Of a stretch of DNA of 64,000 nt, positions 35,401 to 46,379 are shown piece after piece. The stretch is from Odobenus rosmarus divergens (taxonomy: Eukaryota; Chordata; Mammalia; Carnivora; Odobenidae). Below the pieces are notes generated by a model. It was not told the DNA's origin, searched no databases, and saw nothing but the letters and a program-made list of their open reading frames with translations. The position numbers and the translations under genes are program-made. The stretch is taken from positions 467,326 through 531,325 of the forward strand of contig NW_004451665.1 in assembly GCF_000321225.1 (NCBI RefSeq). The letters are read 5' to 3'. Numbering within the stretch: position 1 is the first letter of the stretch; the number at the start of each line of letters is the position of its first letter.

Positions 35401-35424
35401 TAAAAAAAAAAAAAAAGCCTCTGG

Positions 35425-35655
35425 GGGCACCTGGGTGGCTCAGTTTGTTAAGCGTCTGCTTTCTGCTCAGGTCATGATCCTGGGGTCCTGGGATTGAGCC
35501 CCATGACAACAACTGTGCTCCCTGCTCAGCGGGGAGTCTGCTTCTCCCTCACCCTCTGCCCCTCCTCCTACCCCCGTCCTCAGTGCGTGCTCTCTCTCTC
35601 TCTCATTCTCTCTCAAATAAATAAAATCTTAAAAAAAAAAAAGAAAAAAAAAGAA
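35425..35655 (+). repeat. Carnivore SINE inserted at a poly-A tract
   Basis: Sense copy 'gggcacctgggtggctcagt' to a long A-rich tail with G interruptions. 'aaaaaaagcctctgg' occurs on both sides (to 35424 and to 35668). Confidence 0.95.
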
Positions 35656-35744
35656 AAAAAGCCTCTGGTTACTTGGGTATTACACATTTGCATATTTGAT
35701 TTTATACATTGATTAAAAATGAAATTTTGGCCTTGCAAACTATA

Positions 35745-35930
35745 ATCATCATTATCATAATCATAATCATTGGATTTACAGTTCATATAGCAGTTTCATG
35801 TACATGATTCAATCCTTTTAGCAGCCCCATCAAATAGGTATTACCGTTGATCCTCCTTTTATATTTGAAGAAACAAAGGCTGAGAATGTGACTTACTCAA
35901 GATCCCAGATCTAGTAACTTCTAGGTGTTG
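35745..35930 (-). repeat. MIR, antisense
   Basis: 'caatccttttagcagcccca', 'caaataggtattaccgttga' and 'tgacttactcaagatcccag' are antisense MIR. Confidence 0.75.
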
Positions 35931-36563
35931 TTTTGCTGTTGCTTTTCCATTTAGGTAATGAGCTACCATCATTAGAATGATGCAATGATGCATGGAAAGA
36001 TCTTGGGCTATGGATTTTGCCTCTTCTAATGTGAAGCATAAGCTGCATTAATTTTCAGGAAAAGAGCTGAGAGAGAAAAAAGGAGAATGAATCTATGATT
36101 CATTGATACAACTTTTAAGGAAATTTGATCCAGAATTCCAGGCTTTATTTTGGTCATTTTTTTTTTTTCCAAATCAAAGTTTAACCTATTGAAATTATTG
36201 CTTCTTCCACTGTACATAAACACAAGGATGGGTCTCCTAATTGATTGGAGGCAATGAATTCTATTTCTTATTCAAAGTTAAACATTTTAGGAGAGGGAGG
36301 GTATGTTAAGATATTGTTTGTATGAATATACAGAAGCATGAGATTGGCAGCTCGATGCAGGGTTTTGGGTGAGGCTACAAAGGAGGGAGAGTAAAAAGGA
36401 CACTGTTGTATGAGTGTAAGATAAACAACCACAGGCAAGTGGAGGCTTTGGATGAAGTGTTTCTAATACAAATTACAAAACAAGGACAGAAGCAAAATAA
36501 ACGATGAATGGAGTTTTTCAACTAAAGGAGGACTTTGCAAATTGGATATGCTAGTTAACATTT
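35931..36563. other. Intron 1, no feature recognised
   Basis: AT-rich unique sequence. Confidence 0.45.
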
Positions 36564-36578
36564 GAAAGATACTATACC

Positions 36579-36650
36579 CATCAAAAACTAATGATGTAAT
36601 GTATGGTGATTAACATAACAATAAAACAAATTTAAAAAAAAAGAAGAAAA
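36579..36650 (+). repeat. Very short 5'-truncated L1 (72 bp)
   Basis: Only the L1 3' end ('gtatggtgattaacataaca' plus poly-A) is present. The 15-bp duplication 'gaaagatactatacc' is identical at 36564-36578 and 36651-36665. Confidence 0.93.
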
Positions 36651-36665
36651 GAAAGATACTATACC

Positions 36666-37745
36666 ACCTGGTCTTGGAGAAGTTGCTTAACCTATCTTAT
36701 TTGTATTTTCATTATCTGTAAAACAGGACCTAAAACAGTACTTAGTGCTAAAACAGTTCCTTTGAGAGTATTAAATGAGAGGAGACATGAACAGACATTT
36801 CTCCAAAGAAGACATCCAAATGGCCAACAGACAGATGAAAAAATGCTCAACATCACTCAGCATGAGGGAAATACAAATCAAAACCACAATGAGATACCAC
36901 CTCACACCAGTCAGAATGGCTAAAATTAGCAAGTCAGCAAACAACAGATGTTGGCAAGGATGCAGAGAAAGGGGAACCCTCCTACACTGTTGGTGGAAAT
37001 GCAAGCTGGTACAGCCAGTCTGGAAAACAGTGTGGAGGTTCCTCAAAAAGTTGAAAATAGAGCTACCCTATGACTCAGCAATTGCACTACTAGGTATTTA
37101 CCCAAAAGATAACAAACATAGTGATCCAAAGGGGCACATGCACACCAATGTTTATAGCAGCAATGTCCATCATAGCCAAACTATGGAAAGAGCCCAAAGG
37201 TCCATCAACAAATGAATGGATAAAGAAGATGTGGTATATATATACAATGGAATATTACTAGCCATCAAAAAAAAAATGAAATCTTACCATTTGCAACGAT
37301 GTGGATGGAACTAGAGGGTATTATGCTAAGTGAAATAAGTCAATCAGAGAAAGAAAATATGATTTCACTCATTTGTGGAATTAAAGAAACAAAACAGAGG
37401 ATCATAGGGGAAGGGAGGGAAAAATAAAATAAGATGAAATCAGAGAGGGAGACAAACCATAAGAGACTCTTAACTATAGGAAACAGAGGTTTGCTGGAGT
37501 GTGGGGGGGATGGGGTAACTGGGTCATGGGCATTAAGGAGGGCACATGATGTAATGAGGACTGGGTGTTATATAAAACTGATGAATCACTGAACTCTACC
37601 TCTAAAACTAATAATGTACTGTACATTACTTAATTGAATTTAAATAAAACTTTAAAAAAGTATTCAATGAGAAAAAAAAATTACATGATGTGCCTAGTAC
37701 AGTGCCTGGCATGAAGGTCACAATAGATGTTGGCAACATTTTCCT
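36666..37745 (+). repeat. MIR, sense, split by an L1
   Basis: The MIR left part is at 36666-36780 ('gagaagttgcttaacctatc', 'attatctgtaaaacaggacc'). The right part is at 37672-37745 ('gtacagtgcctggcatgaag'). The L1 at 36781 lies between. Confidence 0.75.
36781..37657 (+). repeat. 5'-truncated L1, sense, ORF2 C-terminal part and 3' UTR
   Basis: A frame to 37215 reads [14 protein letters not shown] and [11 protein letters not shown], which is the L1 ORF2 C-terminal region. The 3' UTR and 'aaataaaactttaaaaaa' tail follow. The flanks 'gagtattaaatgaga' and 'aagtattcaatgaga' are the duplication. It is incomplete and inactive. Confidence 0.92.
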
Positions 37746-38671
37746 CCATTACCCCCACCCAACCCCTTTCAATTATGAAATTCTGAAACATTTACTAGAA
37801 ATCTAATTTTCCAAAAATAGAACATGTGGAAAATTCTTGATATTCCTTGCTGATACTTTTTGCAACTTAGAGGAAGATTTTAGTGCCCTTCTTCCTTGAT
37901 ATAACTCTGGTTCAAAAGAAAGATATGGTTTAGAAGTAGGAGAAATGACTAGTTCATTTAGGCATTAATAATCCTGAAGGAGGAAAACATAAGGCAGCCA
38001 GACACAATAAAGAAAAAATCAGAAAGATGATAGGTGAGATCTCATGTTCAGATTTACCAAAGAATATGGCTCAAAAAGGGTAAGAGTCTAAAAGTGAAAT
38101 AACCAACTATGTAAGAAATCTGATTATGTGACCCTAAGTAATCTTAATGGGTAAGAAAAGTGAAAGGCATTTAAAATACTTATGTGACCTGAGGGAACTT
38201 TGAGAAGGAGCTTAGAAATTATGGGTGAGTTTAATTCTATTTTATATATTTCTCTATTTTCTAAAAATTTCTATGATGACTAGGGCTTTTATAAAATAAA
38301 GTTTCCCCTCAAGGATTTGTACAATAGAGAAAAAAGATGGCAGGTAATTGAGAAGAATGTTTAGGAGCTAGGAGATTCTTTTAAAAGTAGCATCCCTTGG
38401 GCTAAGTATCACTTGGAGATGAGGTGTGCAGGAAAAAATGCTAAAGACAACAAAAAAAAAATTATTTTGATTATGGTTCAGTGCAAGACATGAACAGGAA
38501 GAGAGATTCACAATGATAATGGATTATGCAAAGGAATTGGAACCTCTGAACTTTTTGCTTCAATCTAGAAAAAGCAATTCAATCAATTCAAAGTATAATA
38601 TACATCATTAAGAAGTCATTGAAACCGATAGGAAGTTAAGAGAGTCCATGACTTTTCTAAATGAGGTTAAC
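37746..38671. other. Intron 1, unrecognised; right part may be L3/CR1
   Basis: AT-rich. The last 300 bases may be the start of the L3/CR1 that is clearer from 38990 onward, but I cannot align them confidently. Confidence 0.4.
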
Positions 38672-38683
38672 GAACTTTACAGA

Positions 38684-38891
38684 TGCAGGGGCGCCTGGGT
38701 GGCTCAGTCTTTAAGTGTCTGCCTTCGGCTCAGGTCATGATCCCAGGGTCCTGGGATGGAGTCCCGCATCGGGCTCCCTGTTCCGCGGGAAGCCTGCTTC
38801 TCCCTCTGCCACTCCCCCTGCTTGTGCTCCCTCTCTCGCTGTGTCTCTCTCTGTCGAATAAATAAACAAAATCTTAAAAAAAAAAAATAAA
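38684..38891 (+). repeat. Carnivore SINE
   Basis: Sense copy 'ggcgcctgggtggctcagtc' to 'aaacaaaatcttaaaaaaaa'. 'gaactttacaga' on each side (38672 and 38892) is the duplication. Confidence 0.95.
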
Positions 38892-39204
38892 GAACTTTAC
38901 AGACATGATGGTCTTTAAGTTCTAAGAGTTAGTAATCTAAGTCATAAAATGCGGGAGAGGGTGGATTCAGGAAACTTCACATGAGGTTGATTCTTGGCAA
39001 AATCTTTAAAATAAATATGGAAGATTTGTTAGCACCTAGAAAAGAAAGCCCCAATCACTTGAAACTGGCATGGATTTATTAAGTCAAGTTATATCAATTT
39101 ACCCCAATTTGGAAAATGTGTAGGAGGGTGCTAGAGTTAGTAACTTTTGACAGTCTCTCAAATTCATAGAAATAGTGTATTTTATTTCAGCAAGAGGTTC
39201 ATCA

Positions 39205-39450
39205 TGCTTTTTATAGAAATTTTGAAACAAAACTAAAAAGAATAATATAATATACCTCTATATACCCATTACCCATCTTTAACAACTACTAGTATTCTGA
39301 GATTTTTGTTTTCCCTATTACTCTCCCCTCTACAAGATTTTTTACTGTTGGTATTGGAATACTTTAAAGCAAATCCCAGGTATTATATCATTTGTAAGTA
39401 CTTCACTATGAGAAAAATGTATAACATACAACAGGATGTGAAAGATGTAT
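39205..39450 (-). repeat. Old L1 fragment, antisense
   Basis: 'tatacccattacccatcttt', 'ggaatactttaaagcaaatc' and 'ccaggtattatatcatttgt' are antisense L1M 3' UTR text. Confidence 0.7.
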
Positions 39451-39621
39451 AACAAAATCTTTCATGATATGTTTAAAGATGAGCTGGATAAACATGGACT
39501 GGATAAGAATGAACTTAGAGGATTAGCATTAATGTGAATCATGGCTAAATCATGTCAACAAATGGTTTGAGATCCACCTTGAAGCAAGGTTATAGGGGAA
39601 TATACCACAAAGTGCTGTCCT

Positions 39622-39954
39622 TGTGTTCCGGAAGCTGGACTGGATCGCCTGACAGAAGAACCAAGCGGCACCTGGAGATCTTGGAGGATAGGAGGTTTAT
39701 TTAACGCTGGTGGGCTCAGAGGAGAGTGGTCTCCAAAGGCAGAGCACAAAGGGGCCAATTTATACACTTCTACTTCCGCATACTTGGCACTTTTGGCGCG
39801 TGCGTGAAGCGGGGCAGGGAGAAGAACCGGATTGGTGCGCTTGGGAAGCAGAGCAGGGATAAGAACCCGGAATAGCCCCAGGGCAATGACTGGGACTCTC
39901 TCGCTGGCTCGGTGGGCCATCTTAGGACACAGATTTTCCTTATCAGTTGTCACA
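39622..39954 (-). mobile_element. Solitary ERV-type LTR (333 bp), antisense, CpG-rich
   Basis: On the minus strand it begins TGTGACAACTG and ends CCGGAACACA, with TG...CA termini. A TATA-like 'gtataaattggcccc' lies at 39765-39751 and an AATAAA signal at 39701-39696, the usual order in a gammaretrovirus-like LTR. The flanks 'gtcct' (39617-39621) and 'gtctt' (39955-39959) fit a short target duplication in L3/CR1 sequence. Many CpGs survive, pointing to a younger insertion. No viral gene is attached. The 137-codon minus frame across it is not a known protein. Confidence 0.8.
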
Positions 39955-40744
39955 GTCTTATTTGGCACATTTTATCAATGATTTGGATGAAACCATTGGA
40001 AGCATGGTTAGCAAGTTTGCCAAAAATACATAGCTTTTAGTGAGAGTGCAATATATTACATGAAAGATTTAAGTATTATCAAACTGGAAAGATGGGCTGG
40101 AGCCACAAGGCTGACATTTAAATGATACACACATAGAGAGAATCCTGACTTGGAGATTATTTGAAAAAAATCTATAGGTTTTACTGGACCACAATTCTCA
40201 ATATGAGTATCTAAAATAACTAGTCATATTAGGTGGCATCAATTAAAGTTAACTTTCCTGATAAAGGATGTAATAACTTCACTCTCTCTGCAGTATTATC
40301 CTCAGTTCATAGCAGTGTGTTTTGAGAGCGATATTAATAAACTGGAGGGCATTTAGTGGTGGGTAACTAGGGTGACATGAGATCTAACTATCATGATATG
40401 TAAAGAATGGTTAATGGGACTGGGGCTATTTATCCTCAAGAATGGGAAACTGGAGGATGGGATTTGTATACTGGCTATCTTTGAGGATTTGGAAGGAAAT
40501 TTGTAATGTAGAAGAAGTAAACATACTGCGTTGTGTTGTAGCTTAAAGCTGAGGTCAATGGGTGGGAGTTAGAATGAAACAAAATTTGGATCACGATAAG
40601 AGCTTCCTAGCAATTACAAATGTCTGGCAATGACCTGGACTACATGGACATGCACTTCTTTCAGTGGAGAAGGATACTGCAAAGGTTAAATACCCAGCTT
40701 TCGAGAATTCTGTAGAAGTAGGTTTGCTGCTTAGAAGAAGTTTG

Positions 40745-40885
40745 AAACCTTGGCTGCACGTTAGAATCACCTGAAGGGCTTTAAAAATGACCAGTGCCTG
40801 AGCCCTGTCCCAATTCTGATTCGGTTGCTCTGGATGGGATTGAAAAAAGTCTCAGGTGATTCTCCTGTAAAACTGGGGCTGGGAA
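40745..40885. repeat. MER5-type hAT remnant
   Basis: 'aaccttggctgcacgttaga', 'atcacctgaagggctttaaa' and 'tctcaggtgattctcctgta' match MER5. Confidence 0.75.
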
Positions 40886-41323
40886 CCTTGGAGTGCATGG
40901 AGTCTTAAGGATTCTTTCCACTTAGAGATTTTTTTGATCTGAAAAAGACATACTACATTCATGGCATATTAAAAAGTCAAAATGGTGGAAAGCCTGAAGA
41001 TGACAGTGAAATCAATTACAAAACTGAGCTCAGGGAAGAAAAGAGAATTGTTTAAGTGAGACTAAAAGTGCCAGAGGTTACCAGAGAGACTGCATCTTAG
41101 AAGAGGGGGTGCCTGTGTCTTCAGGAAAAAGGTAGGAATGAGGCTGAATGGGAATGGTAGAGGGGAAGAAAGCATGACTGAAGAATGTGGGGGTCTGAAG
41201 AAGATGCCAAATCCAGGACAGTCCCAGGCAAACTGGGATGGTTGGTCACCCTAAGAAGGTTCCACAGGTCCCTAAATGAGGATAGTACAGGAAACCTTTT
41301 GTTATCCTAGACCCTCCCCCTGG
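40886..41323. other. Intron 1, no feature recognised
   Basis: Purine-rich unique sequence. Confidence 0.45.
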
Positions 41324-41333
41324 AGAGTGAAGC

Positions 41334-41358
41334 TGTGTGTGTGTGTGTGTGTGTGTGT
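41334..41358. repeat. (GT)n microsatellite at a SINE target site
   Basis: About 12 GT units directly after 'aagctgtgtg', the left target duplication of the next SINE. The right copy at 41525 has only two GT units. Confidence 0.95.
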
Positions 41359-41523
41359 TTTAAGATTTTATTTATTTATTTATTTGACAGAGAGAGACAC
41401 AGCGAGAGAGGGAACACAAGCAGGGGGAGTGAGAGAGGGATGCGGGGCTTGATCCCAGGACGCTGGGATCATGACCTGAGCCGAAGGCAGACGCTTAACA
41501 ACTGAAGCCACCCAGGCGCCCCT
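41359..41523 (-). repeat. Carnivore SINE with internal deletion
   Basis: Antisense copy. After 'gggggagtgagagagggatg' it jumps straight to 'cggggcttgatcccag', so it lacks the usual 'gaagcaggcttcccgctgag' segment. It ends 'gccacccaggcgcccc'. Confidence 0.93.
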
Positions 41524-41854
41524 AAAGCTGTGTGCCTCACATTGGTGCAGTGAACAACAGCAGAGGTTACAATTCATGCTCCTCTAGCTGTTGGTTCCAG
41601 TGATGGGGCCTTGCTTGCTCGCTGGGCATCTTGTCAGGGTGCACCCCCTTTGGGGTGCCTGGGAATCCCTTACCCTACCTCTCTCTGAAGCTCCTGCTGA
41701 AACCTCTTAGAGATTTTGAAGCTTGTTTCTTTGAAGAGCTTCCTAGTAGTTCTCTCACTGTTATTTCAGTCCCCCTCCCACCATGGTGTTAGATAGTCTT
41801 GAAGGTGACTTCACAAAGCTAGCTGGCTTCAGGGAGAGTGCAAGGTCTACCTTT
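41524..41854. other. Intron 1, no feature recognised
   Basis: Unique sequence with a small inverted pair 'gggtgcacccc/ggggtgcctggg' near 41640. Confidence 0.4.
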
Positions 41855-41869
41855 AAAAACTAGGCTAGA

Positions 41870-43150
41870 CACATGCAGAAGAATGAAACTGGGCCATTCC
41901 CTTACACCATACACAAAAATAGACTCAAAATGGATGAAAGACCTAAATGTGAGGCAGGAATCCATCAAAATCCTAGAGGAAAACACAGGCAGCAACCTCT
42001 TTGACCTTGGCTGCAGCAACTTCTTGCTACACACGTCTCCAAAGGCAAGAGAAACAAAGGCAAAAATGAACTAGTGGGACTTCATCAAGATAAAAAGCTT
42101 TTGCATAGCAAAGGAAACAGTCAACAAAACCAAAAGACACCCGACAGAATGGGAGAAGATATTTGCAAATGACCTATCAGATAAAGGGCTAGTATCCAAA
42201 ATCTATAAAGAACTTATCAAACTCAACACCCAAAGAACAAATAATCCAATCAAGAAATGGGAAGAAGACATGAACAGACATTTCTCCAAAGAAGACATCC
42301 AAATGGCCAATAGACACATGAAAAAATGCTCAACATCACTCGGCATCAGGGAAATACAAATCAAAACCACAATGAGATACCACCTCACACCAGTCAGAAT
42401 GGCTGAAATTAACAAGTCAGGAAATGACAGATGTTGGCGAGGATGCAGAGAAAGGGGAACCCTCCTACACGGTTGGTGGGAATGCAAGTTGGTGCAGCCA
42501 TTCTGGAAAACAGTATGGAGCTTGAAAATAGAGCTACCCTATGACCCAGCAATTGTACTACTGGGTATTTACCCAAAAAATACAAATGTAGTGATCCAAA
42601 GGGGGGGCACGTGCACCCCAGTGTTTATAGCAGCAATGTCCGCACTAGCCAAACTATGGAAAGAGCCCAGATGTCCATCGAGAGATGAACGGATTAAGGA
42701 GATGTGGTACACACACACACACACACACACACACAATGGAATATTAGTCATCAAAAAAATGAAATCTTGCCATTTGCAATGACGTGGATGGAACTAGAGG
42801 GTATTATGCTAGCGAAATAAGTCAATCAGAGAAAGAAAATTATATGATTTCACTCATTTGTGGAATTAAAGAAACAAAGCAGAGGATCATAGGGGAAGAA
42901 AGGAAAAAATAAAACAAGACAAAACCAGAGAGGGAGACAAACCATAAGAGACTCTCAATCATAGGAAACAAACTGAGGGTTGCTGGAGGGGAGGGGGGTA
43001 GAGGGATGGGTAACTGGGTGATAGGCATTAAGGAGGGCACATGATGTAATGAGCACTGGGTATTATATAAGACTGATGAATTACAGACCTGTACCTCTGA
43101 AACCAATATACATTATATGTTAGTTGAATTTAAATAATAAAAAAAAAAAA
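41870..43150 (+). repeat. 5'-truncated L1, sense, ORF2 end and 3' UTR
   Basis: It carries the last part of ORF2 in broken frames: [13 protein letters not shown] (41838-42074), then [16 protein letters not shown] (42270-42782). A 3' UTR and poly-A follow. The flanks 'aaaaactaggctaga' (41855) and 'aaaacctaggctaga' (43147) are the duplication. An (AC)n microsatellite at 42710-42736 has expanded inside it. It is not capable of transposition. Confidence 0.93.
42710..42736. repeat. (AC)n microsatellite inside L1
   Basis: About 13 AC units where the L1 at 37229 has 'ggtatatatatacaatgg'. It probably expanded from that TA/CA-rich site. Confidence 0.95.
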
Positions 43151-43161
43151 CCTAGGCTAGA

Positions 43162-43463
43162 GGTCGCTGAGGGATGGCCTATTAGGAACAGGCTAGGGGC
43201 ATGCAGCCTCCACATACTTTCACAATATCTTTCTCATAAAAAGAGGAATATGGGTGGGACATGTTGAGTTGTTTGCAAAAATACCACAGAGAAAATCCCT
43301 CTGAAATCATAAGAGACGTGCCTATGGTTGTGCTTTAAATATAAAGAATAAATTGTATGGTCTTCACTCACTGTACCCCTAGAAGGCCTCACAAGTGCTC
43401 TGCTCTTTTTTTTTAATATCAGTCATTAACTAGGAGGTAGTTAAAGTGCATTATGAATTAAAG
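43162..43463. other. Intron 1, no feature recognised
   Basis: Unique AT-rich sequence. Confidence 0.4.
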
Positions 43464-43645
43464 CAGTAGTTTTCCAAGTATGGTCCCTGGACCAGCAGCA
43501 GTAGTATTACCTGGCAACTTGTTAGAAACGCAAATTCTCTGGCCTTAACGCAGATGTAGTGAATCAGAAACTCTGAGGACGGGGTCCAGCAGTTTTGTTT
43601 TAACAAGCCACCTAGGTGATTCTGAGCAGGTTTATGGTTGAGAAC
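43464..43645. repeat. MER5-type hAT remnant
   Basis: 'tatggtccctggaccagcag', 'ttgttagaaacgcaaattct' and 'caagccacctaggtgattct' are MER5A-type text. Confidence 0.85.
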
Positions 43646-44220
43646 TGGATTACAGAAACTGTGTCTTTAAAAGGTTCTCGAAAGGACTTGTCCAGAGCCT
43701 GCTCTTTGACACAGGGCTGAACTCGAAGACTGCAAACCAAAAGCTTCAGTTCTAACCACTGAGCCAGGGTGGGGAGTGGGGTTGACATTTGCTTAGTATA
43801 ATAGGTCATGTGATACGAGTGAAAAACTAACAGGGAAGAGTAAAATCAACTAGAAACAGAGTGACAAAACAGTGGCCAATCCAATTAATTCATGTCATTA
43901 CAAAATTACAAAGTCATTATTCAAGTGACTATAATTACTAATACATACTGCATAAAAAGGAATTGTATAATATGAGCTGAATTTTTAAATATACTGTATT
44001 TTGTTTCACCTTGGAGATGTGGCTTATTGTGAGAACATTATGTCTAGTAGGTTCTAGTAGGTTCCTTAGTTAAAGCCCTATGTTGATGGGAAAATAGAAA
44101 CTCGCTGAATTTTAAGAAGACAATTTGGGTGCTATAGGTTTATTTTCTTGGAGTTAGGTAGTAAAGAATCACAGATACCAAAAATGTGAAAAAATTATGA
44201 TCATAATCATAACCATATCA
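43646..44220. other. Intron 1, no feature recognised
   Basis: AT-rich with no recognisable element. Confidence 0.45.
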
Positions 44221-44334
44221 GCCATAACAATAATAATCATAACTACCATTTATTGAGTGCCTACTGTGTGCACACACTGCTGTGTGCTTGGCACTAGGGA
44301 TGAAGTTGTGGATAAGCCAACTTGGTCCTTGCCC

Positions 44335-44520
44335 TCTGAACCAGTGGTTCCCAACCTTGGCTGCACGTTGGATGTACCGGGGAGCCATTAAAAAACAGCA
44401 ACGTCCAGGCCCCACCTCTCACATTTCTGATTTAATTAGTCTGGGGTGGAACTCAGGAGTTGGTATTTTCACAGAGTTCTCTAGTGAATCTAATATACAG
44501 CCAGAATTGAGGCTGGTGTG
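44335..44520. repeat. MER5-type hAT remnant
   Basis: 'ccagtggttcccaaccttgg' and 'tctgatttaattagtctggg' match MER5. Confidence 0.85.
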
Positions 44521-44559
44521 ATGGAAGACCCAAGCGTGGAGATAAATAATTATGAAGCT

Positions 44560-45440
44560 TTAAGTGATAGAAAAAGTTTAGAGTGCTGTGCAGAGTGCCA
44601 GCTAGTGTGGAGTTCATCAAAGGGGTCTCTGAGGCGTCCTTGAGGAAGTGACTTTCAGTTGGGATCTGAAGGCTGAGTAAAAAATAGCTAAACAAAGGGA
44701 GTGGGAGGAAAATGTTCTAGGCAGAGTAAAAAAATTGTGCTTGGGGGCTGCAGCAGGGGCAGAGTGGTACAGTGAGGCTGAAGGGAGGCAGAGTGAGGGG
44801 AGGGTGGTGATAAGAGAGACTGGAAGCCTGGGAGGGTAGAGCATGTGGGACCTATGGTATACAAGAAGGGCTTTGGCTTTTATTCAAAAGTGATGGGAAG
44901 CTCTGAAGTGTTTGAAGTAACTAGTGGGTGATGTGATCATACAGGCACTTTGAAAAGATCACTCTGGCTTTAATGTGGAAAGTAAATTGTTGAGAGGCAA
45001 AAGTGGATGCAGGGAGATCAGTTAGGAGCCTGCTATGGGGAGGTGGTGGTAGTTGGACTAGGGAGGCAGCAGTGTGATGGAAGGGGATGGGTAGGCATCA
45101 GAATCTTTGGGAAGCAGGACCCAGGAAAACACACAAGGTCTCAGAAATATTTCCTGAATGAGTGTGTTGCTTGGATGTGAAGGGTGAGGGTGAAGAAGAA
45201 ATTGAGGATGATGCTGTTGTTCTTGATATCACAAATGGATGAGTTGTGGAGATGTTCACTGTGCTGTGGATGTTGAACTATGGGAAGCTGGAGGAGGACC
45301 AGGTTTGGGGGAAGCATGCATTCTGTTTGGATAGAATAGGTTTGAGGTGTCTATGAGTCATCCAAGCTGAAAGGGCAAGGAGGCAGCTGTAAATTCAAGA
45401 ATACATGTTTCTGGACTAAATAGGAGTTAAGACTATTTCC
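44560..45440 (-). repeat. LINE-2 fragment, antisense
   Basis: 'aaaagatcactctggcttta', 'gaggtgtctatgagtcatcc' and 'tggtggtagttggactaggg' follow the reverse of L2 from its 3' part into the reverse-transcriptase region. Confidence 0.75.
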
Positions 45441-45494
45441 CACATACGGACAGTAGTAACTGAGGCCACGGCAAATTGGGATCACTCTAATCAC

Positions 45495-45655
45495 TCTTTT
45501 CATACAGAGCTCACTACATCTTCACATCAGCTTCCCAGAGTAAGTGATAGATGTTTTAAAAATTTTAGTCTAGAAAATGAAGATTTAGAAAGTTAAGTAA
45601 CTTGCCCAAGTCAAACAGCTCGTAAGAGTCAGGGTTGAGAGTCCATCCTATGAGA
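45495..45655 (-). repeat. MIR, antisense
   Basis: 'aagttaagtaacttgcccaa' with 'cagctcgtaagagtcagggt' is antisense MIR. Confidence 0.8.
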
Positions 45656-46084
45656 TTATTACATACTCATAAATAAGAAGATGCATTACTACTTAATCAT
45701 ACCGTAACCTCTCTTTAATCAGAATGACTCATTCCCAGAGACAATGTAGAGTTAACTGTGCTTGCTTAGAAAGAACTAGCTAAATGTGGAGTTCCTTCTA
45801 TTATAAACCTATCATTCAGGGCTATTATTCTTTGTAATTCAGTGGGAAAATATTCCATGGAGTTTATGACTAAGCCCTGGGATCCAGATTTGGGATTTAC
45901 AACCCAAACATTTGTCCTCTTGCTTCCTACAGTACATGCAGACTTAAGTTGAGGTTTCCTGGCAACTCACTAGAAATAAAACCATGGAGTTGAGAAGTTA
46001 AAACACATTTGAAATAATCAAGTTCCCTACCCCTTTTCTTGATGGAAAACATTGTATACTAAAAATTCAAATCAGTCTTATCCA
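45656..46084. other. Intron 1, no feature recognised
   Basis: AT-rich unique sequence. Confidence 0.45.
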
Positions 46085-46379
46085 TTCATTTATTCAGCTG
46101 ACATATGGAGTACTGACATAGGCCAGACCCCTTTGCTGGTTTCTGGAGATCTAAAAGATACACTGTGTTCTCAAGGTACTTGTTCTCATAGAGGACACTG
46201 ACACAGGTTAAAGGCCATTGCAGCACTGTGGGCAGGTGCCATGAGACAGATGCAAAGGAGGGTATTTGTATTTTATCCATCATTAGAGGAGGGGCAAGAG
46301 GCTTTCTGGAAGACTTTCTGGAAACAATGACACATAAACTGCTTATTCTCAGCCTTAATTTCCTCATAAGGTAGAGTTA

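Larger units (their letters stand above)
38990..40700 (+). repeat. L3/CR1-type LINE, sense, with an L1 piece and an LTR inserted
   Basis: Readable L3/CR1 landmarks in order: 'ggcatggatttattaagtca' (39066), 'ttttatcaatgatttggatg' (39969), 'aatatgagtatctaaaataa' (40200), 'aactggagggcatttagtgg' (40340), 'gggaaactggaggatgggat' (40444) and 'gagcttcctagcaattacaa' (40600). It is very old and interrupted at 39205-39450 and 39622-39954. No intact frame remains. Confidence 0.75.

Noticed and set aside
36775..37215. 146-codon frame as a host gene
   Set aside because: The translation is the C-terminal part of L1 ORF2 in a 5'-truncated insertion with TSD.
39555..39968. 137-codon minus frame as a protein gene
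   Set aside because: It spans a solitary LTR and its L3/CR1 flanks; no domain, and LTRs do not normally code.
42270..42782. 170-codon frame as a host gene
   Set aside because: Also L1 ORF2 C-terminal sequence, ending in the expanded (AC)n tract.
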